Origin: Paenibacillus ferrarius
Lineage (GTDB): Bacteria; Bacillota; Bacilli; Paenibacillales; NBRC-103111
Length of the DNA stretch: 64,000 nt
Reading direction: 5' to 3'
Assembly (NCBI RefSeq): GCF_002027705.1
Contig: NZ_MBTG01000009.1
Span: forward strand, 62,001-126,000
A model generated the notes under the pieces. The model did no database searches. It was given only the letters and a program-made list of their open reading frames with translations, and was not told the origin of the DNA. The position numbers were made by a program, and so were the translations under genes. Shown here one piece after another: positions 17,104 through 26,694 of this stretch; within the stretch, counting starts at the first letter, position 1; each line of letters starts with the position of its first letter.

Positions 17104-18675
17104 ATGTTCAAACAATTATTCGGCAAAAAACCGATCCGACGAGCAACCATTCCGGCAACGACGCAAATTCAAAAAAATCAAACCGCTTCCACTTCCAACC
17201 AAGGGCTTGCTCTTGAATTACAAGCTAACCTCGCCATGATTAAAATGCAGTTGCATAACCCAAGCGATCTGATGATACGCGAGTTCACCATTGGCGAGGA
17301 ACAGCATCCCTGTGCGTTAGTCAGCTTTGACGGGCTGGTGGACACCACGCTTATCAATGACCAGCTGCTAAAACCGATGCTCCATTCTTATCATCATGCA
17401 GCTGCGTCCCCTTCTGAGCTTATGACCATTTTGACGCAGCAAATATTAACGACGTATGATCTTGAAATTGAAGATGTTGCGGATGACATGCTATCGGCTC
17501 TATTGTCAGGAAACACCCTGCTGCTGCTCGACAAACTGCAGCAAGGCATTCTCATTTCCAGCTGCGGCTGGAAAACGCGCGCTGTTGAAGAATCGCAAAC
17601 AGAGTCCATCATTCGAGGTCCCCGTGTAGGCTTTTCCGAGGACCTGCGGACCAATACGGCCATGATCCGCAGGAGAATTAAAGATAAAAACCTCGTCTTC
17701 GATACCTATCAAGTCGGACGCAGAGGGAAAAGAGAGGTTGTCGTTACCTATATCGCGGATATTGTCCATCCTGAGCTGGTGAAGGAGGTTACGCGCAGAA
17801 TAAACACAATTGATATCGACGATATAGAAGGGTCCGGATATCTAGAGCAATGGATCGCGGACAGTTTTCTTAGTCCTTTTCCGGTTATTTTGAATACGGA
17901 GCGGCCTGATAAAGTGTCTGGCTCCATTCTCCAAGGACGAGTGGGGATTTTGGTGGATGGCGACCCTTTCGCTCTCATTTTGCCGATCACCTTCGCCTCC
18001 AGCATGCAATCACCCGAAGACTTTTATCAAAATTGGCTGATTAGCACCCTAACTCGCGTCTTAAGGATGATTTCCGCTTTCATCGCTACTTTCTTGCCTG
18101 CTCTTTATATTGCTTTACTCGAATTTCATCATGGCATGATTCCCTCCAAACTGGCTTTCTCTATAGCCGGCGCGCGAGAAGGCGTACCGTTTCCCGCGGT
18201 CATCGAAGCTTTCGTCATGGAATTCACCTTGGAACTGCTCAGAGAAGCAGGCTTGCGGCTGCCGAAGCCAATTGGTCAAACCATAGGGATCGTTGGCGGA
18301 CTAGTCATCGGGGAGTCTGCTGTTGCCGCAGGCATGGTCAGTCCTGTAATGGTCATTGTCGTAGCGGTCACAGCCATTGCGTCCTTCTCCTTGCCATCTT
18401 ACTCCTTCGCCATATCACTGCGCATGATGCGGTTCGGCATTATGTTGATTGCCGCTGTTTTTGGGCTTTACGGCATCATTCTGGCTTACATCATGATCAA
18501 TATTCACATCGTTAATCTAAAAAGCTTTGGCATTCCATACTCAACACCATTTGCACCGATATTTATTCGTGACTGGAAAGATCTCATCCTGAGGGCCCCC
18601 CTCTTCTTTCTGAGAAAACGGCCCAAAATGCTGCAAACCAAAAATGAAGAACGCATGCTGCCGAGGAGAAAATAA
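17104..18675 (+). CDS. Spore germinant receptor A subunit (GerA/GerKA family)
   Basis: A subunit of a germinant receptor in the spore inner membrane. 523 residues: an N-terminal soluble domain (SFDGLVDTTLINDQLLKPML), then the conserved GPRVGFSEDLRTNTAMIRRRIKD and RRGKREVVVTYI segments, and from about residue 305 the membrane part (TRVLRMISAFIATFLPALYIALLEFHHGMIPSKL, EAFVMEFTLELLREAGLRLPKPIGQTIGIVGGLVIG). First gene of a four-gene operon whose next start lies 1 bp after its stop. Germinant not predictable. Family operons are under sigma-G. Confidence 0.95.
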   Translation: MFKQLFGKKPIRRATIPATTQIQKNQTASTSNQGLALELQANLAMIKMQLHNPSDLMIREFTIGEEQHPCALVSFDGLVDTTLINDQLLKPMLHSYHHAAASPSELMTILTQQILTTYDLEIEDVADDMLSALLSGNTLLLLDKLQQGILISSCGWKTRAVEESQTESIIRGPRVGFSEDLRTNTAMIRRRIKDKNLVFDTYQVGRRGKREVVVTYIADIVHPELVKEVTRRINTIDIDDIEGSGYLEQWIADSFLSPFPVILNTERPDKVSGSILQGRVGILVDGDPFALILPITFASSMQSPEDFYQNWLISTLTRVLRMISAFIATFLPALYIALLEFHHGMIPSKLAFSIAGAREGVPFPAVIEAFVMEFTLELLREAGLRLPKPIGQTIGIVGGLVIGESAVAAGMVSPVMVIVVAVTAIASFSLPSYSFAISLRMMRFGIMLIAAVFGLYGIILAYIMINIHIVNLKSFGIPYSTPFAPIFIRDWKDLILRAPLFFLRKRPKMLQTKNEERMLPRRK

Positions 18676-18676
18676 C

Positions 18677-19786
18677 ATGAAAACCTTTGAATACGGAGAC
18701 CGGGAGATTGGTTTTTTGGATATGGTCATTACCATTTCCTCGATGATTATTGGGGTAGGTGTCATTATGCTGCCGCGGGATTTGGCGAAGACCGTCCAAT
18801 CGTCAGATGGCTGGATATCCATCTTTTTTGCAGGTATTATCGCTGCCGGGTTTGCCTGGCTGCTTGCCTATATTGCGACTCACTTCAGCAAACAGGGCTA
18901 TTTCGCCTATGCGACTGCAGCCGTTACGAAGCCACTCGCAATTGTAGCTGTCTTTTCCCTTTCCGCTTATTTTCTCTGCTTTGCCGCTTACGAGGTTAGA
19001 GCGATAGCCAATATTTCCAAGCAATATTTATTTGAAAATACGCCTGTCGAAGTCATTTCCTTAGCGTTCTTGCTTGTTGTCGTATATGGGGTATCAGGCG
19101 CCCGCGTTGGCCTTATTCGATTAAATATCCTGTTTATCCCGATTGTCATCACCATAACGGTGCTCGTCCTTCTGTTCAGTCTGGGAATCGTTGATACCAA
19201 AGAATTAAAGCCGTTTCTCATCACCGACTGGAAAGCGATAACCGTTGGCATTAAAAGAACGGCCTTTTCGCTCTTGGGGTTTGAAATCATCCTATTCTAT
19301 ATTTGCTTGATGAACCGCCCAAAGGATGCCCCAAAAGCCGTAGCTATCGGGATCCTGCTCCCCGTTATTTTGTACGCAGCCATCTATCTTGTATGTGTAG
19401 GCGTATTTTCCCAGATGACACTGAAAGAAATTACTTACCCCGCCGTAGAATTAGCCAAAGAAATGCAAATTCCAGGCGAATTTTTCGAACGGTTTGAGTC
19501 GATTTTTTTTACAATCTGGATTATGGCTGTCTTCACGACAACCGTCATGGCCTATGATTGTGCTGTGTTTGCGATCCATTCGATTTTCCCTAAAAAAAAA
19601 CATATCCAATTGACATTTCTATTAAGTCCTATCCTTTATTTACTTTGCATGTTTCCAAAAAACTTAACGGATTTCGCTAAAATAAGTAGCGTTATCACTC
19701 ATTACGGCGTAATCGTCAGCATCTTGTTTCCTATCATCATTTTTATGGTCGCAAAGCTTCGAGGAGTGAAAAGCGATGTCACTTAA
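18677..19786 (+). CDS. Spore germinant receptor B subunit (GerB/GerKB family)
   Basis: Amino-acid-permease-like subunit (APC superfamily, about ten membrane helices) that forms the germinant-binding part of the receptor. 369 residues beginning MKTFEYGDREIGFLDMVITISSMIIGVGVIMLPRDLA, with the unwound-helix glycine-rich segment IIGVGVIMLP typical of the family. The start at 18677 follows GAGGAG; a longer frame starting at 18644 overlaps the A-subunit gene and lacks a ribosome site. Confidence 0.95.
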   Translation: MKTFEYGDREIGFLDMVITISSMIIGVGVIMLPRDLAKTVQSSDGWISIFFAGIIAAGFAWLLAYIATHFSKQGYFAYATAAVTKPLAIVAVFSLSAYFLCFAAYEVRAIANISKQYLFENTPVEVISLAFLLVVVYGVSGARVGLIRLNILFIPIVITITVLVLLFSLGIVDTKELKPFLITDWKAITVGIKRTAFSLLGFEIILFYICLMNRPKDAPKAVAIGILLPVILYAAIYLVCVGVFSQMTLKEITYPAVELAKEMQIPGEFFERFESIFFTIWIMAVFTTTVMAYDCAVFAIHSIFPKKKHIQLTFLLSPILYLLCMFPKNLTDFAKISSVITHYGVIVSILFPIIIFMVAKLRGVKSDVT

Positions 19787-20957
19787 AGCCCTATCAACCT
19801 TATTAGGACTTGGCTGTATCTTGTTCTTAACAGGGTGCTGGGATCGCGTAGAAATCAATGATCGAGGATTTGTTGTAGGGGTTGCCGTGGACTACAAAGA
19901 AGCAGGTGAAAAAAACCTATTCACAGGCACCTTTCAAATGATGGTTCCAGGCGGCTTGAAGCAAAGCAATACCCAAAATAATAGTGCGCCACATGCACAA
20001 CAAGCCTATTTCAACATTTCAACTTCAGAAAACTCCATGCCTGCTATAGCGGCAAGAATGGCGGCCAAGACAAGCCGCACTCCTTATTTCGAACATTTAA
20101 AAGTGATCATTGTATCCAGCGAGGTGGCGAAGAGTAAAGCCGCATTCCCCAGCATGCTCGACTATTTCCTAAGGAATAGCGAGATGCGCAGAGGCGTCCA
20201 AGTGCTGATCGCGGAAGGAAAAGCTTCCGATATCCTAGACATTCAGCCAAATAATGAAACCACACCGATTGACTACATCTCTTCGATTGCCAAAAACAAT
20301 AAAAAAACCAACTACATGCTCCCTCAATCGCGAATTGGAGATGTCCATGAGAATTTAATCAAACGCGAAAGCTACGTGATACAAAAAGTAAAAAAAGAAA
20401 ATAAAGATCTAAGCTTGAATGGGAGTGCCTTATTCGATGGTGCAACCAATCAATTGGTTGGATTCTTGAATGGGGAAGAAACGCAAGGCCTCAACTTTAT
20501 TACCAAGGAAGTGAAGGGCGGAATTGTTGAAGCTAATATTGGCGATGAAATCATTGGATTTAAGGTCGAGCGAGCAAGACGTAAATTCATCGTTAAACAA
20601 ACAAGCCAAGACCACTTTAAATTTACGATTAAACTAGTCGCTGAGGGTGTGCTCGATAAATCGCTTACCAACGGCGATCCGACAGATTCCAAAACACTGG
20701 AGTCCTTGCAAAAAAAACTGGAAGAAACACTCATCAAGAACACGAATAAAGTCATTGCGAAGCTTCAAAAGACTTACAAGAAAGATGCTCTGGGACTCGG
20801 CTCCTATCTGTTTGAAAATCACTACAAAATGTGGAAGCCAATCTCTGAGAATTGGGATAACGGTTCGAATCTATTTTCCCAAACAGAAGTTGAAGTTCAA
20901 GCTCAGGTTATTATCCGACGAGTTGGAAATATATTTGAAGTATCGAGGGAGCGATAA
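19776..20957 (+). CDS. Spore germinant receptor C subunit, lipoprotein (Ger(x)C family)
   Basis: Lipoprotein on the outer face of the spore inner membrane, needed for receptor function. 393 residues with a lipoprotein signal and lipobox LFLTGC (Cys21), then CWDRVEINDRGFVVGVAVDY, the family hallmark, PYFEHLKVIIVSSEVAKS and a C-terminal domain ending IIRRVGNIFEVSRER. It overlaps the B-subunit gene by 11 bp, so translation is coupled. Confidence 0.95.
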   Translation: MSLKALSTLLGLGCILFLTGCWDRVEINDRGFVVGVAVDYKEAGEKNLFTGTFQMMVPGGLKQSNTQNNSAPHAQQAYFNISTSENSMPAIAARMAAKTSRTPYFEHLKVIIVSSEVAKSKAAFPSMLDYFLRNSEMRRGVQVLIAEGKASDILDIQPNNETTPIDYISSIAKNNKKTNYMLPQSRIGDVHENLIKRESYVIQKVKKENKDLSLNGSALFDGATNQLVGFLNGEETQGLNFITKEVKGGIVEANIGDEIIGFKVERARRKFIVKQTSQDHFKFTIKLVAEGVLDKSLTNGDPTDSKTLESLQKKLEETLIKNTNKVIAKLQKTYKKDALGLGSYLFENHYKMWKPISENWDNGSNLFSQTEVEVQAQVIIRRVGNIFEVSRER

Positions 20958-20961
20958 GACC

Positions 20962-21168
20962 ATGTGGTCATCTTTCATGGGTTTAATTCCATCCGGTTTA
21001 GTCGTGCTATGCACCCTATTATCTTACGTTGTTCCACTAGGCATTTACGCAATTAATCAAACGCTGCATAAATATGGCGACCCGCCATGGATGCAAACGG
21101 CCGTCCCTGAACAGGTTGATCAGCAGCCTGCGAACTATGGAGAAGCATTGCTCAAAGAAAATGAATAA
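20962..21168 (+). CDS. Small membrane protein at the end of the ger operon, possible receptor D subunit
   Basis: A 68-residue protein starting MWSSFMGLIPSGLVVLCTL with one clear, possibly two, membrane helices and a hydrophilic tail (PPWMQTAVPEQVDQQPANYGEALLKENE). GAGGGAG lies 8-9 bp upstream of the ATG and the gene starts 4 bp after the C-subunit gene. Some Bacillus germinant-receptor operons encode a D subunit of similar size and hydrophobicity; that assignment rests on size and position, not sequence identity. Confidence 0.7.
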   Translation: MWSSFMGLIPSGLVVLCTLLSYVVPLGIYAINQTLHKYGDPPWMQTAVPEQVDQQPANYGEALLKENE

Positions 21169-21182
21169 ACGAAACAAATGAA

Positions 21183-21232
21183 AAGGCCCAACAAGACATT
21201 CCTTTGCCGGAAATCGTCTTCTTGGGCTGTTC
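21183..21232 (+). terminator. Terminator of the ger operon
   Basis: Long hairpin with arms GCCCAACAAGAC and GTCTTCTTGGGC, 11 of 12 bp paired, 15 bp after the last ger stop codon. It sits between convergent genes and may serve both; the T-run is weak. Confidence 0.7.
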
Positions 21233-21237
21233 CTATT

Positions 21238-23247
21238 CTAAACTTTGAACTTGGATAAGGAATCTTGGAGAGCAACGGAAAGCTTCTCTAATTTATCCGA
21301 TAGCTGCACCAGCCCTTTGCTAATGCTAAGTTGATCGGCGCTTAAAGAAGCGACTTGCTCAGAGTTGGCCAGCGACTGCTCGGACACCGCACCAACGCTC
21401 ATCATGGTATCACTGAGCACGCCTTGCGATTCTTCCAGCTTCAAGACGGTTTGACTGACAGAACCCAATTGTTGCCTGAAACTAACCGTTTTCCCCTGTA
21501 CTTGTTTGAACAGCAAATCCGCTTCTTTCACCGATTGAATCTGCTCTTGATACAGCGGATAAGCTTCCGATAGAACGGCCACTGTATCAATGACTTCATT
21601 TTGAATCATTTCTGTGATATGTCCTACGGTTTCAATTGATTTGCGCGACTGATCGGCCAGTTTGCGAATTTCATCAGCTACGACCATGAATCCTTTCCCA
21701 GCTTCCCCCGCGCGCGCGGCTTCAATAGTGGCATTAAGCGAAAGAATATTCGTTTGCTTGGTCATCTGGCTTAAAATATCAAGCACTTTTCGGATCGACA
21801 GCGTGCTATCCTTCAGCTTATCGACCTTCTCAACCATCGAACGTGTCATCTCTTCGGTCATGCTAGTTTTGGCGATAAGCTCTTCCATATAGCGGGTCCC
21901 CGTCCTGCTTGAGCTCTCCATCTCCTCTGCTGCAATCCCCATCACTTCATTGGCTTGCACAACACTGGTAATTTGTTCTCCGATTTGCATCGTCAGCTCA
22001 TTCCCTCGTTCAGCCTGAGCGGCCAAGCCCGATGCACCACCGGAAATCTCATTGATCGCTGCGGCGATTTCACTTGCTGCCGCAGCCGTGTGTTTCGATG
22101 ACACAGATAATTCTGCAGCCGTTTGCAACACTTCCTCGGAGGAATGCGTCGTTTGTTTGAACAATTCCGTAATTTGTCTCATCATCGCATCGAGGCTGCT
22201 TCCTAATTGACCGATTTCATCTTTGGATTTGGTCTGCACACGGATACGCAGATCTCCTCCGGCTCCATCCTCCATCAAATTACGAATATGGCCCAAGGGC
22301 TTCCCAATCATTCTGGCAACCAAATATCCGACCCCTGCCGCCAAAACTAATGCACAAAGGGAAACAATAAGCGTTAAATTATAGATAACTCCCATATCTT
22401 TGGTCAGATCATGAATCGGAATAATACCGACGTTGAACCAGCCAGTCGCTTCCGATTTGGACAAAACAATTTGTTTCGTTCCATCTATTGAAACAAAGGA
22501 ATCGCTCTTCTTGCCCTTGCTTTCTTCGCGGATCGGGTAGCCGGAAGCAGCCCCCATTTGAGCCGAATCTTGACTATAAACAACTAGTCCTGCCCCATCT
22601 ACAACTTGAATCGCACCGCTGTCCCCCATTTGAATAGAAGCCAGCTGATTCTTAACAATGTCCAAGCTGATATCAAACAAAGCAATGTAGTACTCTTTGG
22701 AGTTCGCTTGATGTATGAGACTTCCAACTGAAATTACAGGTGTTGTAGTGCGATTGTCCTTTGGCTTCGTGGACAACCATAACGGCTCTCCGTCTTTGGC
22801 AACAATAGCCTTAAACCAATCCTGATCGGCATAGTTTTTCTCAGACATCAAGCTCGATTTGGTTTGAATAATATCCCCATTGGACGTAAACAATTCCATC
22901 GACTGAATACCTTCATTGGAATATAAGTAAGCCGATAACGTTGCTTCCAAGATTGACATATTATCATTGTACTCTGGTGAATCTTTTTTTACATTTGAAG
23001 CCTTCCCGACTTGCTGCTGAAGCGGAGCGTCCATCACAAGCTGAAGAGACAGCTTCTGATACAATTGATAGACAAAATCCAGTTTCTGACCAGCCTGTAC
23101 AATCGTTTGGAGAGAAGCATCTGTAACTTTTGTTTGCATGACATTTTTCGAAATCTGATACGAGGCGACACCCATGAAGATAACAAAAAACAGACTGCTT
23201 GCAATGATCGATAAACTAATCTTCATTCCTACTGATTTTAATGACAT
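21238..23247 (-). CDS. Methyl-accepting chemotaxis protein
   Basis: Membrane chemoreceptor that controls CheA activity. 669 residues: helix 1 near 11-31, an extracellular double-Cache-like sensor domain to about 280 (DASLQTIVQAGQKLDFVYQLY...NRTTTPVISVGSLIH), helix 2 near 285-308, HAMP (MIGKPLGHIRNLMEDGAGGDLRIRV) and the long coiled-coil signalling domain with the hairpin tip LSQMTKQTNILSLNATIEAARAGEAGKGF. The ligand is unknown. Single gene, convergent with the ger operon. Confidence 0.95.
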   Translation of the reverse strand: MSLKSVGMKISLSIIASSLFFVIFMGVASYQISKNVMQTKVTDASLQTIVQAGQKLDFVYQLYQKLSLQLVMDAPLQQQVGKASNVKKDSPEYNDNMSILEATLSAYLYSNEGIQSMELFTSNGDIIQTKSSLMSEKNYADQDWFKAIVAKDGEPLWLSTKPKDNRTTTPVISVGSLIHQANSKEYYIALFDISLDIVKNQLASIQMGDSGAIQVVDGAGLVVYSQDSAQMGAASGYPIREESKGKKSDSFVSIDGTKQIVLSKSEATGWFNVGIIPIHDLTKDMGVIYNLTLIVSLCALVLAAGVGYLVARMIGKPLGHIRNLMEDGAGGDLRIRVQTKSKDEIGQLGSSLDAMMRQITELFKQTTHSSEEVLQTAAELSVSSKHTAAAASEIAAAINEISGGASGLAAQAERGNELTMQIGEQITSVVQANEVMGIAAEEMESSSRTGTRYMEELIAKTSMTEEMTRSMVEKVDKLKDSTLSIRKVLDILSQMTKQTNILSLNATIEAARAGEAGKGFMVVADEIRKLADQSRKSIETVGHITEMIQNEVIDTVAVLSEAYPLYQEQIQSVKEADLLFKQVQGKTVSFRQQLGSVSQTVLKLEESQGVLSDTMMSVGAVSEQSLANSEQVASLSADQLSISKGLVQLSDKLEKLSVALQDSLSKFKV

Positions 23248-23395
23248 TAATCATCCCACCACCATGTCGATTTATGTAATTAGCAAACGGTCGATTTACA
23301 ATTTCGACATAATTCTTTAAAACCCTTCCCAGAAATGACCATTTCGATCAATTTTTTGTAACATTGGCCGTCACTTATGAATAAAGCACTATGCC

Positions 23396-25972
23396 TTACG
23401 GCCTAGATAGCTTTTTCCTGAACAAAAGCCCAGTTTTCCGAACCTCCACCTGTACCTCTCCCATCTGATCCGTTCGAAATACGGCAATGCCGCCTTCGTT
23501 TAAGCGCTGCAGCACATCAGGCGCAGGGTGGCCATAGCTATTCGCTGCACCTACAGAAATAGCCGCCAACGATGGCCGCCAATAATCGAGCCACTCCTGC
23601 GTCGTAGAGGTTTTGCTGCCATGATGCGCAATTTTCAAAACATCCACCAGATGTGCGGCATCCACCTTATCTCCCTTTGGATTCCTTTCAAGGATCGCAG
23701 GATGGCCTTTCATAAAGTCCAGTACCTTCCGTTCCGACTCCTTCTCCATGTCGCCAGTAAACAACCAGCGCGTGCCTTGCATCTCCAATAAAAAAACAAC
23801 GGATTGCGCATTTTGCTCCTTCACAATTTCAAGCTGCTGCGCGTTCTCCTCCATGGGATATAAGACATGAAATTTGGTTTGCGAATCAAGCTGAATCCAG
23901 CGACTGGCATTGGCAGGCAAAAGCGGTACTTTGCGCGCAACCAGCGTCTCAAATAATTGGACAGTTTGAGCTCCAGGCTTGAAAGTGCCGTTAAACATGA
24001 ATTGGTTAACCCGCATCTGTGAAGCAACAGCCTGCAATCCCCCGCTGTGATCGGCATCCTCATGTGTGAGCACAACGAGATCCAATTGATGAACACCACG
24101 TTTCTTAAGCAGCGGAACTAACAGCTTAGCTCCAACCTCATAGGGGTCCTTTCGCATCTTCCAGCTTTCTCCTGGCTTCCTGAAAGTCAGCGTCCCCCCG
24201 CCATCTATCAAGATATGCTTGCCAAATGGCGTACGAATGAGAATCGCATCTCCTTGACCAACATCAATAAATTGGACGATTCCTGTTCGGTTCCATCGCT
24301 CCGGCGTATAGCCGATCCAAAGCAGTAGTAGGAAACAGGCACAGGTACAGCATAACCACATCGGGACGTTAAATTTAGTTCGGGCTTGAGGACTCTCCAG
24401 ATTTACTGGCAGCCCATCTAGCCTTGACTGAGCTAAACGCCGCCACAACCAATAGATCCCAACCAGCAGCACGTAGTACAAAATAATCCAGAGCAGCCTT
24501 GGCGTTGGCCAAATTTGCTTAAAGCCCTGCAGTTGTTGAAGCTGATCCGTCGACCAGAAGATGGCCTCATTGAGCCAAGAGATACCTATTCCGAGCCCTT
24601 TGCCAGCAGGCACATATACAATCCCCGAGACGGTAGCAAGCAGTCCTGCAGGGAACACCACCAAACTGATGACTGGAACCAAGATGGCATTCGCCAGCCA
24701 AGACAATAACGAGAACTGATTAAAATAATAGATCGAGACAGGAAACGAGACCACTTGCGAAACGAGGGTGATGGAGGCGGTATTTCGCAGTATGGAAGAC
24801 GGAATGCATGACATAAGCAAAGCATTCACGCGCTGGACGCCAAGGATAAGCCCTAATGTGACCAAGAATGATAGCTGAAAGCTGACATCCAACAAATAAT
24901 AGGGATTCCACAGCAGCATGATCCAAGCAACGATCGCCATAATATGCAGGACGTCCTTCATCAAGCCCTTGCGGGCTGCAAAGAGGGCAACCATGGACAT
25001 GAGTCCGGCCCTTACAATCGAGGGCGAAGCTCCCGTCAATAAAATATAGAACGGCAACAGCCAGATGCAGATTAGCAGATAGGTTTCCTTGGTTAACTTC
25101 ATTCGGCGCATCAGCCCTATGCACACACCTAGAAAGACGGCAATATTCAGGCCCGAGATGGCTAAAATGTGGGTCAAGCCCAGCTCCGAAAATTGCTGGA
25201 ACCGCCCTGGATCCAAATCATCGGTCTGGCCGATGAGCATGCTCTTCATAAACCCCGCCTGCGGCGCGGGGAAGATCAGGTCCATGCGCCTGCTGAGCGC
25301 ATCGCGCAGCTCATCGTTCCAGCGCAGCAGCTGGACGATGCCGAAGCGCGCTGCCGCAGGCTCGACCTGCGCCTGATCCACCCCACTGGCCGCAAGCAGC
25401 CAATGGGTCTGGTGAAGGCGCAAGTACCGGCGGTAGTCGAAGCCGCCGAAGTTGCGGGCCGGGGACGGACTGCACAGCGTCCCCGTCAGCGTCAAAGCGT
25501 CGCCTCGGCGCCAGCCCGACGCCACAGCCTGCTGCTCCTGCTCCAGCAGGCGCAGCGAGACCTGCACGCTTTCCCCGCCAAGCGGGAAAGCCTCGCCCTG
25601 GAAGCGGACGGTCGCCGCTTCCACGGTGAAGCTGGCCCTGTCGCCGTCGACGGTGACAGGGCTGGAGAAACGGCCGAGCAGCGTGACCTCGCTGCCGTCC
25701 GGGTCCAGCCGCTGCTGCTGCGCCAGCGGCAGCGCAGTGACATTGCGCTGGTCGGCCCCTTGGTAGTAGCCGAAGGCTACACCGACCAGCAGCAGGGCGC
25801 ACAGCGGCTGTCTGCCAGGCAGCCGCAGCGCATAAATGACGATCAGCGCGACCAGCAGCAGCGCGCTCGTCGTCCAGGTCAACCACCTGAGTTCGCTGTA
25901 TATCGCAAGCACATACCCAGTTATCCACAAGCAGCATCCTAGAACAACTGGCCTTTTCATAAGATTAGACAT
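23396..25972 (-). CDS. comEC: DNA internalisation channel ComEC/Rec2
   Basis: Forms the membrane pore for single-stranded DNA uptake in transformation. 858 residues: N-terminal helices and DUF4131/OB-like part (to about 230), the Competence domain (LTHILAISGLNIAVFLG, ASPSIVRAGLMSMVALFAARKG) and a C-terminal metallo-beta-lactamase-like domain (DAILIRTPFGKHILIDGGG, LTHEDADHSGG, KIAHHGSKTSTT) that may digest the non-transported strand. GGGAG lies 7 bp before the ATG. The first ~500 bp are much richer in G+C than the rest. A terminator-like hairpin precedes the gene. Confidence 0.96.
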   Translation of the reverse strand: MSNLMKRPVVLGCCLWITGYVLAIYSELRWLTWTTSALLLVALIVIYALRLPGRQPLCALLLVGVAFGYYQGADQRNVTALPLAQQQRLDPDGSEVTLLGRFSSPVTVDGDRASFTVEAATVRFQGEAFPLGGESVQVSLRLLEQEQQAVASGWRRGDALTLTGTLCSPSPARNFGGFDYRRYLRLHQTHWLLAASGVDQAQVEPAAARFGIVQLLRWNDELRDALSRRMDLIFPAPQAGFMKSMLIGQTDDLDPGRFQQFSELGLTHILAISGLNIAVFLGVCIGLMRRMKLTKETYLLICIWLLPFYILLTGASPSIVRAGLMSMVALFAARKGLMKDVLHIMAIVAWIMLLWNPYYLLDVSFQLSFLVTLGLILGVQRVNALLMSCIPSSILRNTASITLVSQVVSFPVSIYYFNQFSLLSWLANAILVPVISLVVFPAGLLATVSGIVYVPAGKGLGIGISWLNEAIFWSTDQLQQLQGFKQIWPTPRLLWIILYYVLLVGIYWLWRRLAQSRLDGLPVNLESPQARTKFNVPMWLCCTCACFLLLLWIGYTPERWNRTGIVQFIDVGQGDAILIRTPFGKHILIDGGGTLTFRKPGESWKMRKDPYEVGAKLLVPLLKKRGVHQLDLVVLTHEDADHSGGLQAVASQMRVNQFMFNGTFKPGAQTVQLFETLVARKVPLLPANASRWIQLDSQTKFHVLYPMEENAQQLEIVKEQNAQSVVFLLEMQGTRWLFTGDMEKESERKVLDFMKGHPAILERNPKGDKVDAAHLVDVLKIAHHGSKTSTTQEWLDYWRPSLAAISVGAANSYGHPAPDVLQRLNEGGIAVFRTDQMGEVQVEVRKTGLLFRKKLSRP

Positions 25973-25999
25973 GTTCCAGCTCCCTCAGCTTGCAAATAA

Positions 26000-26052
26000 A
26001 AAAACCTCTCTCCAGCCTTGCCCGATGGGCAACAGCCGAAGAGAGGTTCTTC
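26000..26052 (-). terminator. Terminator-like hairpin between comEB and comEC
   Basis: On the minus strand AACCTCTCT (26041-26049) pairs with AGAGAGGTT (26004-26012), with an inner stem TTGCCC-GAT-GGGCAA, followed by a T-run. It follows the comEB stop by about 30 bp and ends 28 bp before the comEC start, so it should reduce read-through into comEC. Confidence 0.85.
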
Positions 26053-26079
26053 CTCATTCTCTTTGCATAATTTCACTAC

Positions 26080-26592
26080 TTAATCGACAACCTCAGACAC
26101 GGTCCCGTGAGGAGGCTCGTAGCCTTCCATTCGCCGGAAGGCAATGCCGCGCGACACCATTAACTGACTGACTTTCTCGTGATCCTTCGGATACCCCCGA
26201 TGAAAAACAATCTCGGTCACACCGCTATTTGCCAGCATATTCGCACAAGTCCAGCACGGTTGATCCGTGACATACACCGTTGAACCTTCACGATCTTCCC
26301 TATCCGTGAACAACAGTAAATTCTGTTCGGCATGAATGGTTCGAATACAGCGCTGCTTGCGAATCACTTCCTCAATATCCGCTACAACTTTCAGCTCAAT
26401 TTCTTCCACGAGCATACAGCCTGCTTCCGTGCAGTCTGGCACGCCCATTGGGGCCCCATTATAGGCCGTTCCGAGCAGCTTCTTTCCTTGTACTAATACA
26501 GCGCCAACATGCCGACGGTTGCATCTTGAGCGTGTAGAGGCCATGTAAGCAATATCCAAAAAATAGGTATCCCAATCTTTACGAATGCTCAT
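26080..26592 (-). CDS. comEB: Deoxycytidylate deaminase ComEB
   Basis: Cytosolic zinc enzyme converting dCMP to dUMP for dTTP supply; in competence operons its role in DNA uptake is dispensable. Zinc motifs are HAE (TIHAEQNLLLF) and PCWTC (VTDQPCWTCANMLANSG). The start at 26592 (MSIRKDWDTYFLDIAYMASTRSRCNRRHVGAVLV) is inferred from family alignment; an AAGGAGG lies 13 bp upstream, further than ideal, and the open frame runs 15 codons longer. It lies between comEA and comEC. Confidence 0.92.
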   Translation of the reverse strand: MSIRKDWDTYFLDIAYMASTRSRCNRRHVGAVLVQGKKLLGTAYNGAPMGVPDCTEAGCMLVEEIELKVVADIEEVIRKQRCIRTIHAEQNLLLFTDREDREGSTVYVTDQPCWTCANMLANSGVTEIVFHRGYPKDHEKVSQLMVSRGIAFRRMEGYEPPHGTVSEVVD

Positions 26593-26694
26593 AACGGAGC
26601 GGTTTCCTCCTTCGCATGTCCCCTCATGCGTGGACATGGATTGCCTTTTTCATTTCTAGTATTCTCTCATACTTCCTAGCAAAATAAAAGCTGC

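Noticed and set aside
25311..25937. 208-residue minus-strand ORF and a 257-residue plus-strand ORF over the comEC 5' end
   Set aside because: Long open frames caused by the GC-rich stretch; their products are Arg/Ala/Gly-rich low-complexity and overlap the conserved comEC frame.
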